In this document: piece by piece, positions 41,877 through 50,056 of the stretch
Position numbering within the stretch: position 1 is the stretch's first letter
How the letters are laid out: each line of letters opens with the position of its first letter
Origin: Rothia nasisuis
Lineage (GTDB): Bacteria > Actinomycetota > Actinomycetes > Actinomycetales > Micrococcaceae
DNA length: 64,000 bases
Assembly (NCBI RefSeq): GCF_928381405.1
Contig: NZ_CAKMSB010000003.1
Coordinates: forward strand, 62,001 to 126,000
Direction of reading: 5' to 3'
The notes under the pieces: model-generated
The model's input: the letters and a program-made list of their open reading frames with translations, nothing else
What the model was told of the DNA's origin: nothing
The model's database searches: none
Position numbers and translations under genes: made by a program

Positions 41877-42634
41877 TGTTTGAGCATTTCACCGCCCTGA
41901 CCGTTGAAGAGGGCGACGACCGCCTGCTGGTTCGCATGAACCGCCCCCAGGTGCGCAACGCCATCGACGCCACCATGGTCGCTGAACTGCACGAGGTCTG
42001 CGCCTACCTAGAGGCCACCCCCAAGATTCTGATTCTGACCGGGTGCGAGGTCAACGGGCGCGGCATTTTTGCCTCGGGGGCAGACATTGCCCAGCTGCGC
42101 GAGCGCCGCCGCGAGGACGCCCTGCGCGGGGTCAATTCGCAAATTTTTGACCGCATTCATAAGCTCCCCATGCCGGTCATTGCCGCCATTGATGGCTATG
42201 CCCTAGGGGGCGGGGCGGAGCTGGCCTATGCGGCTGACTTCCGCCTGGGTACCCCCTACATCAAGATGGGCCAGCCCGAAACCAACCTGGGTATTATCGC
42301 CGCGGCCGGTGCCCTCTGGCGCCTTAAAGAGCTGGTGGGTGAGCCGGTAGCTCTTGAGATTCTCATGGCCGGTCGTATTCTCAACGCCAAGGAGGCGCTG
42401 AAGCTGCACCTGGTCACTGAGCTGCATGAGCCGTCCGAGCTCGTGGCCGCTGCCCATGCCTTAGCTGACCGCATCGGGGGCCAGGACCCCCTGGCGGTGC
42501 GCGTGACCAAGCGGGTTTTTGGGGCTCCGCGCGAGGCCCACCCCCACATTGACGAGCTGGCCCAGGCGATTTTGTTTGAGTCCCAGGCCAAGTTTGACCG
42601 CATGCAGGCTTTTCTTGATCGGAAGAAGAAGTAG
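41876..42634 (+). CDS. paaF: Enoyl-CoA hydratase/isomerase, probably PaaF
   Basis: 252 residues from ATG at 41876, overlapping the paaJ stop by one base; a longer frame to 41828 lies inside paaJ. Crotonase fold with the oxyanion-hole segments FASGADIAQL (about 62-71) and GYALGGGAELAYAAD (about 105-119). The catalytic Glu is in GQPETNLGII; the second Glu position of EchS1 (GMGGSQR) is replaced by AAAGALWR. It probably hydrates 2,3-dehydroadipyl-CoA. Gap to paaH is nine bases. Confidence 0.88.
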   Translation: MFEHFTALTVEEGDDRLLVRMNRPQVRNAIDATMVAELHEVCAYLEATPKILILTGCEVNGRGIFASGADIAQLRERRREDALRGVNSQIFDRIHKLPMPVIAAIDGYALGGGAELAYAADFRLGTPYIKMGQPETNLGIIAAAGALWRLKELVGEPVALEILMAGRILNAKEALKLHLVTELHEPSELVAAAHALADRIGGQDPLAVRVTKRVFGAPREAHPHIDELAQAILFESQAKFDRMQAFLDRKKK

Positions 42635-42643
42635 AGGTAAGTG

Positions 42644-43510
42644 ATGACTGAAGTTCACGAGTTGAAGGTTCCTGCCCGCGTGGGCGTGCTGGGCGGCGGA
42701 CGTATGGGCGCGGGTATTGCCCATGCTTTTCTGCTGGCCGGGGCCCAGGTTGTGGTGGTTGAGCGGGACGCTCAGGCGGCCGAAGCTGCCCGCGAGCGCG
42801 TGGAGCGCGATTTGGCCAAGTCGCTGGAGCGCGGGGCTTTTGACGGTAATTTTGATGAGCTGACCGAGCGCTTTGCGGTGTCGGTGGATTACAGTGATTT
42901 TGCCGACCGCCAGCTGGTGGTTGAGGCCGTGCCCGAGAACTGGGATCTGAAGGTGGGTGCCTTGCGGGCTGTTGAGGAGCAGCTGGGTGAGGGGGCCTGG
43001 CTGGCGTCGAATACCTCGTCCCTGTCGATTGATGGGTTGGCTGAGTCTTTGGAGCGCCCCGGTAACTTTATTGGCCTGCATTTCTTTAACCCGGTGCCGG
43101 CGTCCAAGCTGGTGGAGGTGGTGCAGTCTCAGCATTCGTCTGCCGAGCTCAAGGACGCGGCCCGCCTCTGGGTTGAGGGCCTGGGCAAGACCCCGGTGGT
43201 GGTCAATGACGCTCCCGGTTTTGCCTCCTCGCGTCTGGGTGTGGCGATTGCGCTTGAGGCTATTCGCATGGTTGAGGAGGGCGTGGCCAGCCCGGAGGAT
43301 ATCGATAACGCAATGGTGTTGGGCTATAAGTTCCCCATTGGCCCGCTGGCTTTGACCGATGTGGTGGGGCTGGACGTCCGCCTGGGCATTGCTGAGTACC
43401 TGGAGTCACAGCTGGGTGAGCGGTTTGCCCCGCCGCAGCTCATGCGCGATATGGTGGCCCGCGGGGAGCTGGGCCGTAAGAGCGGCAAGGGCTTCTACGA
43501 CTACAGCTAG
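42644..43510 (+). CDS. paaH: 3-hydroxyacyl-CoA dehydrogenase
   Basis: 288 residues from ATG at 42644 (AGAGGT upstream); a GTG at 42641 is possible. The NAD-binding loop GVLGGGRMGAGIAHAF is at about 15-30, the adenine ribose acid in VVVERD, and the catalytic His in GLHFFNPVPASKLVEVV, with the C-terminal helical domain DAPGFASSRLGVAIALEAIR. It oxidises 3-hydroxyadipyl-CoA to 3-oxoadipyl-CoA. Last gene of the paaJFH operon; codon use is more T/G-rich at the third position than in paaJ. Confidence 0.93.
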   Translation: MTEVHELKVPARVGVLGGGRMGAGIAHAFLLAGAQVVVVERDAQAAEAARERVERDLAKSLERGAFDGNFDELTERFAVSVDYSDFADRQLVVEAVPENWDLKVGALRAVEEQLGEGAWLASNTSSLSIDGLAESLERPGNFIGLHFFNPVPASKLVEVVQSQHSSAELKDAARLWVEGLGKTPVVVNDAPGFASSRLGVAIALEAIRMVEEGVASPEDIDNAMVLGYKFPIGPLALTDVVGLDVRLGIAEYLESQLGERFAPPQLMRDMVARGELGRKSGKGFYDYS

Positions 43511-43532
43511 GCTCGCCCACCCATACAACAAA

Positions 43533-43581
43533 CAGAAGCTTTTCTTTCACTATGGGGCTTATACTGAAAGAAAAGTTTCTG
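43533..43581. promoter_or_regulatory. Inverted repeat upstream of HipB-like gene
   Basis: Seventeen-base arms CAGAAGCTTTTCTTTCA / TGAAAGAAAAGTTTCTG (one mismatch) with a 15-base spacer. It lies 17 bases before the hipB start, so it is a candidate autoregulatory operator. It could also act as the terminator of paaJFH, although no clear T-run follows. Confidence 0.6.
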
Positions 43582-43597
43582 CTTAAGGGAGGTCTCA

Positions 43598-43903
43598 GTG
43601 GGATATATTCCCCTACCCGTCCGCCGAGCCCAACGCACTATGGGCGAAAATCTAACTACCCAGCGTAAACTTCTGGGTCTTACCGCCCAAATGGTCGCAG
43701 AACGAGCAGGAACCACGGTAGTAACCTTACGAAAGATTGAGTCTGGTCAACCCGTTCGCTCCGACATTCTGCTCACGGTCTTGAAAGTCTTGGGCATGCT
43801 CGATGGAGTTGTTACCGCAACCGATCCTTATCTCACCGACGTGGGCAAGCTCCGAGCCAACGAGAAGCTCCCCAAGGTGGTAAGGCAGCGCAATGAACCC
43901 TAA
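43598..43903 (+). CDS. XRE/HipB-like antitoxin or repressor
   Basis: 101 residues from GTG at 43598 with a strong AAGGGAGG ribosome site. Helix-turn-helix XRE domain at about 15-70 (NLTTQRKLLGLTAQMVAERAGTTVVTLRKIESG). The tail TDVGKLRANEKLPKVVRQR is typical of actinobacterial HipB partners of HipA kinases. It overlaps a hipA remnant by 11 bases. It probably still binds the palindrome upstream, but its toxin partner is truncated. Confidence 0.82.
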   Translation: MGYIPLPVRRAQRTMGENLTTQRKLLGLTAQMVAERAGTTVVTLRKIESGQPVRSDILLTVLKVLGMLDGVVTATDPYLTDVGKLRANEKLPKVVRQRNEP

Positions 43904-44087
43904 AGTCACCGTTACAACCCTTATCGGCACTCAAGAAGTAGTCGCCGGGCACCTTTATCCCGCGTATCGAAACGGGGTCTTTTCGTACAGTCTCTTGAAG
44001 AACTTAGGGATTTCTAGGCCCGCCCACCCCGGTAGGTACCATCTCAGTCAGAAAAACCCACGAACTAGGTGGGTTTTTCTGATTTAA
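43893..44087 (+). pseudogene. Truncated HipA-like kinase remnant
   Basis: A 64-residue frame whose first ~35 residues (VTTLIGTQEVVAGHLYPAYR, then GVFSY) look like the start of the HipA N-terminal domain. The rest runs into the palindromic repeat B (44031-44119) and has no HipA similarity. A full HipA has over 400 residues; nothing of the kinase domain is present before the thioesterase gene. It starts inside hipB (ATGAACCCTAA), as in normal hipBA operons. The kinase part was lost by deletion, with the repeat at the junction. Confidence 0.6.
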
Positions 44088-44119
44088 CTGGTACCTACCT
44101 GACTGAGGTGGTACCTACT
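44031..44119. repeat. Palindromic repeat family A/B, copy B
   Basis: Central arms CAGAAAAACCCAC / GTGGGTTTTTCTG (44049-44081) with loop GAACTAG, outer arms GGTAGGTACCA / TGGTACCTACC, and a further inverted pair GGTACCATCTCAGTCAG (44035-44051) / CTGACTGAGGTGGTACC (44099-44115). Its core is the reverse complement of copy A at 23288-23352. As there, one edge coincides with the TAG stop of a minus-strand gene. It replaces the 3' part of hipA. Confidence 0.78.
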
Positions 44120-44543
44120 TGATGAAGTTGGTGATGCGCAGAGTACACAGGCGCGCGCCCGTGTCTTCGTGGGTGATAATCACTTCGTGGGTAGTCAGGG
44201 AACGGCCTAGGTGAATGGCGGACGCCGTCGCCCGCACCCTGCCGCTTTTTGAGGATTTATGGTGGGTGGCATTCACGTCCACACCCACCGCGACCCTGCC
44301 CATAGAAGAAGCATGAATGACCGCAGCCCAGGAGCCCACCGCCTCTCCCAGGGCCAACATAGCGCCCCCGTGCAGCAGCCCTAAGGACTGGCGGTTGCCC
44401 TCCACCGGCATGGTGGCCACTACCCGTTCTGCCGATTCTTCTAGAACCGTAACCCCCATCTTTTCATCCAGCTCACCCAGGGTGATTTTCCAGAGTTCCA
44501 TCTGCCCATCGGCCTCCCGGCCGGCCGCCACCTGCTCGCCCAT
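44115..44543 (-). CDS. PaaI-type hotdog thioesterase
   Basis: 142 residues from ATG at 44543 (AAAGGA upstream); a frame to 44579 is possible. Hotdog fold of the PaaI/4HBT class: LGLLHGGAMLALGEAVGSWAA holds the HGG-type motif near residues 62-64, followed by GVDVNATHHKS. It would hydrolyse CoA thioesters, either an aromatic-CoA rescue step or DHNA-CoA in menaquinone synthesis (its GVDVNATHH pattern resembles MenI-like enzymes). Divergent from paaZ, with a PaaR box between them. Confidence 0.85.
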   Translation of the reverse strand: MGEQVAAGREADGQMELWKITLGELDEKMGVTVLEESAERVVATMPVEGNRQSLGLLHGGAMLALGEAVGSWAAVIHASSMGRVAVGVDVNATHHKSSKSGRVRATASAIHLGRSLTTHEVIITHEDTGARLCTLRITNFIK

Positions 44544-44620
44544 GAGCGTCCTTTCCGCCCTGCTGCTCAAGGCCTGCAAGGCTTTTCTTCACCTGTGATG
44601 TGAACTATAGTTTATACCAA

Positions 44621-44643
44621 TAACTGAACGCTCGGTCATTTAT
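44621..44643 (+). promoter_or_regulatory. PaaR operator between thioesterase gene and paaZ
   Basis: AACTGAACGCTCGGTCATTT fits the common paa box. It lies 32 bases before the paaZ ATG and about 80 from the divergent thioesterase start, so it could control both. Confidence 0.75.
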
Positions 44644-44674
44644 TTCCGAGCGCCCCAACAGTAAGGATTTCTCA

Positions 44675-46756
44675 ATGACGAGCACCCCCACCCTTGTTCC
44701 CAGTTTCATCAAGGGCTCCTGGTGGGCCCCGGAAAACCCTGCCTCACCCCAGGACGTCCTCCACGCCATCACCGGCCAACCCATCTACCGGGTATCCACC
44801 GAGGGAATCGACACCGCAGGGGCCATTGACTACGCCCGCACCACCGGCCAGGCCAACCTGGGTAAGCTCACCTTCCACGAACGCGCCCTCATCATCAAGC
44901 AGCTGGCCCAGTTCCTGACCGAGCACAAGGCCGAGCTCTACGAGCTTTCCTTCGCCACCGGTGCCACCCAGCGCGACCACTACATCGACGTGGACGGCGG
45001 TATCGGCACCCTCTTCACTTTCTCCTCCAAGGGCCGCCGCGAGCTGCCCAACTCCCGCGTCATCATCGACGGCAACGTTGAGCAGCTCTCCCGCGACGGC
45101 TCCTTCATTGGCGAGCACATCTACACCACCCTGCCCGGGGTGGCCGTTGAGATTAACGCCTTTAACTTCCCCATCTGGGGCATGCTTGAGAAGTTCGCCC
45201 CGGCCTTTATCGCCGGTATGCCCACCATCGTCAAGCCCGCCACCCCCACCGGCTACGTCACCGAGGCGACCGTGCGCCTCATGCTGGATTCGGGCCTGCT
45301 TCCAGAGGGCGCCCTACAGCTGATTTCCGGCTCTGCCCGCGACCTGCTGGACTACCTGGACTACCGCGACCACGTCGCCTTTACCGGCTCCGCCGCCACC
45401 GTCCACACCCTGCGCCAACACCCCAGCGTGCAGACCAAGGGCCTGCACTTTACCGCCGAGACCGACTCCCTGAACGCCGCTATTCTGGGCCCGGACGCCA
45501 CCGCTGATACCCCCGAGTTTGAGGCCTTTATCAAGTCGGTGATGGTGGAGATTACCGCTAAGGCCGGCCAGAAGTGCACCGCTATCCGCCGGGTTCTGGT
45601 GCCCGCCGGGCGCTCCGCTGAGGTGGTCCAGGCCCTGGCGGGCAAGATTTCCGGACGCGTGGTGGTTGGCGACCCGCGCCAGGAGGGCGTGACCATGGGT
45701 TCCCTGGCCTCCCCCGAACAGAAGGCCGAGGTGGAGAGGGCTGTGACCCGCCTGGTGGAGGCCGGCGGTAAGATTGCCTTCCGCGGCGAAGCCCCTGAGG
45801 GCCCCTCCTTCTACCCGGTCACGGTGCTGACCTTTGAGGACGCCCGCACCCCCGAGGTTCATTCCGTTGAGGCCTTTGGCCCTGTGACCTCTGTGCTGGA
45901 GTACACTGACCTGGCTGAGGCCGTTGAGCTGGCTGCCCTGGGCGAGGGCTCCCTGGTGGCTACAGTCTGCACCCACGATGACGCCACCGCCGCCCAGCTG
46001 GCCCTGGGCATTGCGGCCCACCACGGCCGCGTCCTGGTGTTAAACCGCGAGGACGCCAAGACCTCAACCGGCCACGGCTCCCCCGTACCCCACCTGGTGC
46101 ATGGCGGCCCCGGCCGGGCCGGTGGCGGTGAGGAGCTCGGTGGCGTGCGCGCCGTGAAGCACTACATGCAGCGCACCGCTATTCAGGGCTCCCCCAATAA
46201 GCTCACTGCCCTGACCGGGGTCTGGCACCCCGGGGCGGACGCCGCAACCGTCACCCGCGCCCAGGTAGAGTCGGGCGAGGGCGTACACCCCTTCCGCAAG
46301 TCCCTGGCCGAGCTGGCCATCGGCGACCAGTTCGCTTCTGACCTGCGCGAGGTGAAACTACAGGACATCACTGATTTCGCCCATGAGACCGGGGATATGT
46401 TCTACGCCCACACCGACGAGGAGGCTGCGGCGGCTAACCCCTTCTTCCCCCGTCGTGTGGCCCACGGCTACCTGCTGGTCTCTTGGGCGGCAGGGCTCTT
46501 CGTTGACCCGGCCCCGGGCCCGGTGCTGGCTAACTACGGCCTGGAGAACCTGCGTTTCATCACCCCTGTCACCTACGATGATTCCATTCGCGTGACGCTG
46601 ACCGCCAAGAAGATTACCCCGCGCGTGACTGACGAGTACGGCGAGGTCACCTGGGACGCGGTGCTGCACAACCAGAAGGACGAAATCGTGGCCACCTACG
46701 ATGTGCTGACCCTGGTGGCCAAGACCTGGCCTATGGCCGAGGCTGACGCCAGCTAG
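44675..46756 (+). CDS. paaZ: Bifunctional oxepin-CoA hydrolase / 3-oxo-5,6-dehydrosuberyl-CoA semialdehyde dehydrogenase
   Basis: 693 residues, the full two-domain PaaZ. The aldehyde dehydrogenase domain (about 1-530) has catalytic Cys301 (AGQKCTAIRR) and VEINAFNFPIWGMLEKFAPA. The C-terminal MaoC/R-specific hydratase domain (about 545-690) contains DITDFAHETGDMFYAHTDEEAA and FFPRRVAHGYLLVSWAAGLFV with the hydratase Asp/His. It opens the oxepin ring of the PaaG product and oxidises the aldehyde formed. It converges on the MOSC gene, sharing the CTAG stop. Confidence 0.96.
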   Translation: MTSTPTLVPSFIKGSWWAPENPASPQDVLHAITGQPIYRVSTEGIDTAGAIDYARTTGQANLGKLTFHERALIIKQLAQFLTEHKAELYELSFATGATQRDHYIDVDGGIGTLFTFSSKGRRELPNSRVIIDGNVEQLSRDGSFIGEHIYTTLPGVAVEINAFNFPIWGMLEKFAPAFIAGMPTIVKPATPTGYVTEATVRLMLDSGLLPEGALQLISGSARDLLDYLDYRDHVAFTGSAATVHTLRQHPSVQTKGLHFTAETDSLNAAILGPDATADTPEFEAFIKSVMVEITAKAGQKCTAIRRVLVPAGRSAEVVQALAGKISGRVVVGDPRQEGVTMGSLASPEQKAEVERAVTRLVEAGGKIAFRGEAPEGPSFYPVTVLTFEDARTPEVHSVEAFGPVTSVLEYTDLAEAVELAALGEGSLVATVCTHDDATAAQLALGIAAHHGRVLVLNREDAKTSTGHGSPVPHLVHGGPGRAGGGEELGGVRAVKHYMQRTAIQGSPNKLTALTGVWHPGADAATVTRAQVESGEGVHPFRKSLAELAIGDQFASDLREVKLQDITDFAHETGDMFYAHTDEEAAAANPFFPRRVAHGYLLVSWAAGLFVDPAPGPVLANYGLENLRFITPVTYDDSIRVTLTAKKITPRVTDEYGEVTWDAVLHNQKDEIVATYDVLTLVAKTWPMAEADAS

Positions 46757-47445
46757 CGCCCCAGCTTCGCCAGTAGCCGGTCGTGGTAGAAAGGCGGGTA
46801 GCAGCCTGCTTCTACCACGGCCTGCATGGCGGCACGGTCACCCATAGCGGCTGCAAAGGCCTGCCCCATAGTCACCCCGTGGTCGGGGGTAGGCAGAAAA
46901 GTAATAGTATCCCCGGCTGTGATGGTACCGGGCTGGATAACGCGCAAGTAGGCACCGGCATCCTGACGCTCAGTAAAAGTTTTTACCCAGCCTTTTTGAC
47001 CCAGCCAGTCGGCAAAGGTGCGGCAGGGCTGGCGCGGCACCGACACCTCAAGCACGGCCGTACCCACCGCCAGGCGCTGGTTGATGAGAACCCCACTCCA
47101 GGTAATACCCTCGGTGGTCAGATTCTCACCGAACTGCCCGTCAGCCAAGGGGGCACCTAATCGCTCGGCCCAGTAATCCAATTCCTCCCGGGCAAAGGCA
47201 TAGACCGCCTTGTCAGCACCGCCATGGTGCTTGGCATCCCCCACGAAATCCCCGCTCACGCCGGAGCCGTTGCCATAGCCGGGTGCCGGGGCAAAAACCT
47301 CCAGCGAAGCTACCGGCTGCTTATTGATACCGGTAGTGCCCTTACCGGTCGGGCTGAGCATTTCTGCCCCGCGATTGGTGGACCGGACGCGCGCCCCCGC
47401 CGGGCTTAGGCCAGGAAAGGTGGGTGCGGAGTGGGTTTCAGTCAT
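46753..47445 (-). CDS. MOSC-domain protein (YiiM-like)
   Basis: 230 residues from ATG at 47445; the longer frame to 47550 overlaps paaR and is rejected. MOSC domain (about 40-180) with the conserved motif GKGTTGINKQPV, the stretch DFVGDAKHHGGADKAVYAFAREELDYW, and the cofactor-sulfur-binding Cys in RQPCRTFADW, followed by a 3-alpha domain (about 185-230). Such proteins bind molybdenum cofactor and support reduction of hydroxylated or toxic compounds. Its relation to phenylacetate degradation is unknown; it lies just downstream of paaR on the same strand. Confidence 0.9.
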   Translation of the reverse strand: MTETHSAPTFPGLSPAGARVRSTNRGAEMLSPTGKGTTGINKQPVASLEVFAPAPGYGNGSGVSGDFVGDAKHHGGADKAVYAFAREELDYWAERLGAPLADGQFGENLTTEGITWSGVLINQRLAVGTAVLEVSVPRQPCRTFADWLGQKGWVKTFTERQDAGAYLRVIQPGTITAGDTITFLPTPDHGVTMGQAFAAAMGDRAAMQAVVEAGCYPPFYHDRLLAKLGR

Positions 47446-47470
47446 AGGTCTACGATACCCTGCACCACCT

Positions 47471-48085
47471 CTAGGGGCGGGCCCCCACCGCAATCCCCCT
47501 AAAGGCCATATCGACGACCGTGTCGGCCAGGGCCTCAACGTCGCCGCCACGGGCCGGGTCGTACCAGACCGCCAGGGAGTTAATCATGCCGAAAATCAGG
47601 CGGGCCAGGGTGCGGGCGTCCGCACTCTGCCGCACCTGCCCAGCCTGCTGAGTAGCATCCACCAGGGCTGCCAGGCGGCCGGTCAGGGCCCGGCGCTTAT
47701 CGAGAGCGGCCTGCTGGGCCGGGGAATTACCGCGCAAACGCAGCAGCAGAGTCACATAGGGCAGGTGCTCAGCCAGCACAAACACGGTCTGACGCACCAC
47801 AAACTCAAGCCGCTCGCGAGCGTCCGCCTCCAAGCTCTCACCAGCCTCAAAAACCTCATCCAGGGCATCGAGAGCCCGGTCAAGAGCGATACGCAGAATT
47901 TCTTCCTTAGAAGAAACATGGTGGTAGATAGCGCTCTTAGTCAACCCCAAGCGCTTAGCCAGCATATCCATGCTGGTGGCGTCGTAGCCGTGTTCGTTGA
48001 AGACCTCCACGGCCAGGCGCAGTACCTCTTGGCGGTCATAGCCGGGGCGGCCGCGCTTGGCAGGCTGGGGCTGGCGAGTGCTCAC
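47471..48085 (-). CDS. paaR: TetR-family regulator, probable PaaR
   Basis: 204 residues. The N-terminal TetR helix-turn-helix (about 12-60) contains VLRLAVEVFNEHGYDATSMDMLAKRLGLTKSAIYHHVSSKEEILRIA; the C-terminal ligand domain is all-helical. Position inside the paa cluster and five near-identical TetR-like inverted repeats upstream of paa operons make it the likely phenylacetyl-CoA-responsive repressor. No box is seen at its own start, so autoregulation is uncertain. A terminator separates it from paaK. Confidence 0.85.
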   Translation of the reverse strand: MSTRQPQPAKRGRPGYDRQEVLRLAVEVFNEHGYDATSMDMLAKRLGLTKSAIYHHVSSKEEILRIALDRALDALDEVFEAGESLEADARERLEFVVRQTVFVLAEHLPYVTLLLRLRGNSPAQQAALDKRRALTGRLAALVDATQQAGQVRQSADARTLARLIFGMINSLAVWYDPARGGDVEALADTVVDMAFRGIAVGARP

Positions 48086-48107
48086 GGCACCTTCCTCTCA
48101 CACACGG

Positions 48108-48139
48108 GTAGGGAGCCTCCGCAACGGGAGGCTCCCTAC
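48108..48139. terminator. Terminator between paaK and paaR
   Basis: Perfect 13-base arms GTAGGGAGCCTCC / GGAGGCTCCCTAC, loop GCAACG. It ends the paaI-paaK transcript. Confidence 0.82.
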
Positions 48140-48170
48140 ATGCTAACAAACCACCCGCTGGTAAGAGTGT

Positions 48171-49544
48171 TTATTCGTTGCCCTTGGGCTTGTTGCGGTA
48201 GTCGTAGATACGGCGGATCTTGCCGACGGAGCGGGGCAGGACGTCCGGGTCTAGCACCTCAATGCGGCAGGTGGAGCCGATCTTGGTTTTGATGTCGTGC
48301 AGCAGGCGCTTGCCGGCTTCTTCGGCGGCTTCGAGGGTGAACTCTTCACGGCGTTCGATGCGCACGGTCATTTCGTCCATGCGGCCGGGGCGGGTGAGCT
48401 CCAGGGCGAAGTGGGGCGACAATTCGGGCTGCTGCAGGGCCAGCTCTTCGACCTGGGAGGGGAAGAGGTTGACGCCGCGCAGAATAATCATGTCGTCGCT
48501 TCGGCCGGTGATACGGCCCAGACGGCGGTGTCCGGGGCGGGCGGTACCGGGCAGCAGGCGGGTTAGGTCGTGGGTGCGGTAGCGGATAATGGGCAGGGCC
48601 TCCTTGGTCAGGGAGGTAAAGACCAGTTCGCCGGGGCGGCCCAAATCGAGCACGGTGTCGTCGAAGGGGTCGATGATTTCGGGGCGGAAGTGGTCTTCCC
48701 AGATGTGGGAGCCGTCCTGCGATTCAAAGGACTCGCCGGCCACACCGGGGCCCATGACCTCAGACAGGCCGTAGATGTCGCAGGCCTTGAGGGTGCCGAA
48801 GGTGACCTCGATTTCGCGGCGCATTTCTTCGGTCCAGGGCTCGGCGCCCAGCACAGCGGTTTTGAGGGAGGTTTCCTTGGGATCGATACCCAGCTTGCGG
48901 AAGGCGTCGGCGATGGTCAGCAGGTAGGTGGGGGTGGAGAGAATGGCATCGGGTTCAAAGTCGCGGATAAGCTGCACCTGCTTTTCGGTCTGACCGCCAG
49001 ACATGGGGATGACGGCTGCGCCCAAGCGTTCAGCACCGTAGTGGGCACCCAGGCCGCCGGTGAAGAGGCCGTAGCCGTAGGCGTTGTGCACCTTGTAGCC
49101 GGGCTTGATGCCTGAGAAGCGTAAGCAGCGGGCAACCAGGGCGCTCCAGGTGGCAATATCGTTTTCGGTGTAGCCCACCACGGTGGGCTGGCCGGTGGTA
49201 CCGGAGGACGCGTGGATGCGGCGCACGTCGCTCATGGGCACGGCAAAGGCCTTGAAGGGGTAGGCCTTACGCAGGAATTCCTTGTCGGTGTAGGGGAAGA
49301 GCCCCAGGTCGTCGAGCTCTTTGAAGTCACCGGGGTGCACGCCGTGCTCGTCGTAGAGTTCCTTGTAGGCGGGTACGTTTTCGTAGGCGTAGTGCAGGGC
49401 CCAGCGCAGCCGCTCGAACTGGAGGGCCTCGATCTGGTCGCGGCTCATCAGCTCCTCGGGGTCGGGAGCGCCGGGGTCTGCGGCGCGGGGAGCCGGGGTA
49501 TAGGGGTTTTCTACGCTACAAGCGGGAGCCTTATAGGTGCTCAT
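48171..49544 (-). CDS. paaK: Phenylacetate-CoA ligase
   Basis: 457 residues, ANL superfamily. It activates phenylacetate to phenylacetyl-CoA with ATP, the entry step. The P-loop IHASSGTTGQPTVVGYTENDI is near residues 112-132, with NAYGYGLFTGGLGAHYGAERLGA, the adenylate-binding AILSTPTYLL and GAEPWTEEMR, YGLSEVMGPGVA, and RIYDYRNKPK at the C-terminus. Length is slightly above the usual ~435 because of an N-terminal extension (1-30). It overlaps the upstream paaI gene by four bases (ATGA). Confidence 0.96.
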   Translation of the reverse strand: MSTYKAPACSVENPYTPAPRAADPGAPDPEELMSRDQIEALQFERLRWALHYAYENVPAYKELYDEHGVHPGDFKELDDLGLFPYTDKEFLRKAYPFKAFAVPMSDVRRIHASSGTTGQPTVVGYTENDIATWSALVARCLRFSGIKPGYKVHNAYGYGLFTGGLGAHYGAERLGAAVIPMSGGQTEKQVQLIRDFEPDAILSTPTYLLTIADAFRKLGIDPKETSLKTAVLGAEPWTEEMRREIEVTFGTLKACDIYGLSEVMGPGVAGESFESQDGSHIWEDHFRPEIIDPFDDTVLDLGRPGELVFTSLTKEALPIIRYRTHDLTRLLPGTARPGHRRLGRITGRSDDMIILRGVNLFPSQVEELALQQPELSPHFALELTRPGRMDEMTVRIERREEFTLEAAEEAGKRLLHDIKTKIGSTCRIEVLDPDVLPRSVGKIRRIYDYRNKPKGNE

Positions 49545-49972
49545 GCCTGGTGTCCTTCCGTGGCTGTTGGGGGCTTGATGGAGCGGCCACGACCGCGGAA
49601 CTCGGCGATGAGTTTGTCTCCGCAGGTGACGGTCACATCAACGATGCAGTTGCGCCCGTACTGTGCTTTAAGAGTGGCCTCGGCTCGAAGGGTCTGCCCT
49701 TCGTAGGCTGAGGCGATGTAGTTAACGTCAACGCCCGCCCCCACAGTGATGCTCTGGGCGTAGCGCTCAGGGTCACTGTGGTTGCAGGCCAGGGCGAAGG
49801 CGGTGTCTGCAAAGGCAAAGGTCATACCACCGTGGATAATGCCGAAGCCGTTGACCATCTCATGCTTGATATCCATTTCGATGACGGCGTGGCCCAGCTG
49901 GGCGGTAAGCACGCGAATGCCCATCCAGTCGCTGGCATGATCGCCTTCAAGCATGGGGTGGATTGCGCCCAC
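49541..49972 (-). CDS. paaI: Hydroxyphenylacetyl-CoA thioesterase
   Basis: 143 residues from GTG at 49972 (GGAGG upstream). Hotdog fold: MVNGFGIIHGGMTFAFADTAFALACN carries the HGG motif with the catalytic Asp of PaaI (FADTAFALA), and GVDVNYIASAYEGQTLRAEA is typical. It rescues CoA from dead-end (hydroxy)phenylacetyl-CoA. First gene of the paaI-paaK operon behind the operator at 49990. Confidence 0.93.
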   Translation of the reverse strand: MGAIHPMLEGDHASDWMGIRVLTAQLGHAVIEMDIKHEMVNGFGIIHGGMTFAFADTAFALACNHSDPERYAQSITVGAGVDVNYIASAYEGQTLRAEATLKAQYGRNCIVDVTVTCGDKLIAEFRGRGRSIKPPTATEGHQA

Positions 49973-49989
49973 TCTGCCTCCAAAGTATT

Positions 49990-50012
49990 TAGTGACCGTT
50001 TGGTCAGTTATT
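49990..50012 (+). promoter_or_regulatory. PaaR operator upstream of paaI-paaK
   Basis: TGACCGTTTGGTCAGTTA, with the same flanks (TAG...TT) as the paaJ site. It lies 18 bases before the paaI start on the minus strand. Confidence 0.78.
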
Positions 50013-50056
50013 CACTCAACCCAACTGTGTCACATTTTGGTGAGACGCGCAACACT

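Noticed and set aside
47324-48292. 322-codon plus-strand frame across MOSC, paaR and the end of paaK
   Set aside because: It crosses three clear genes and a terminator on the other strand; low-complexity translation.
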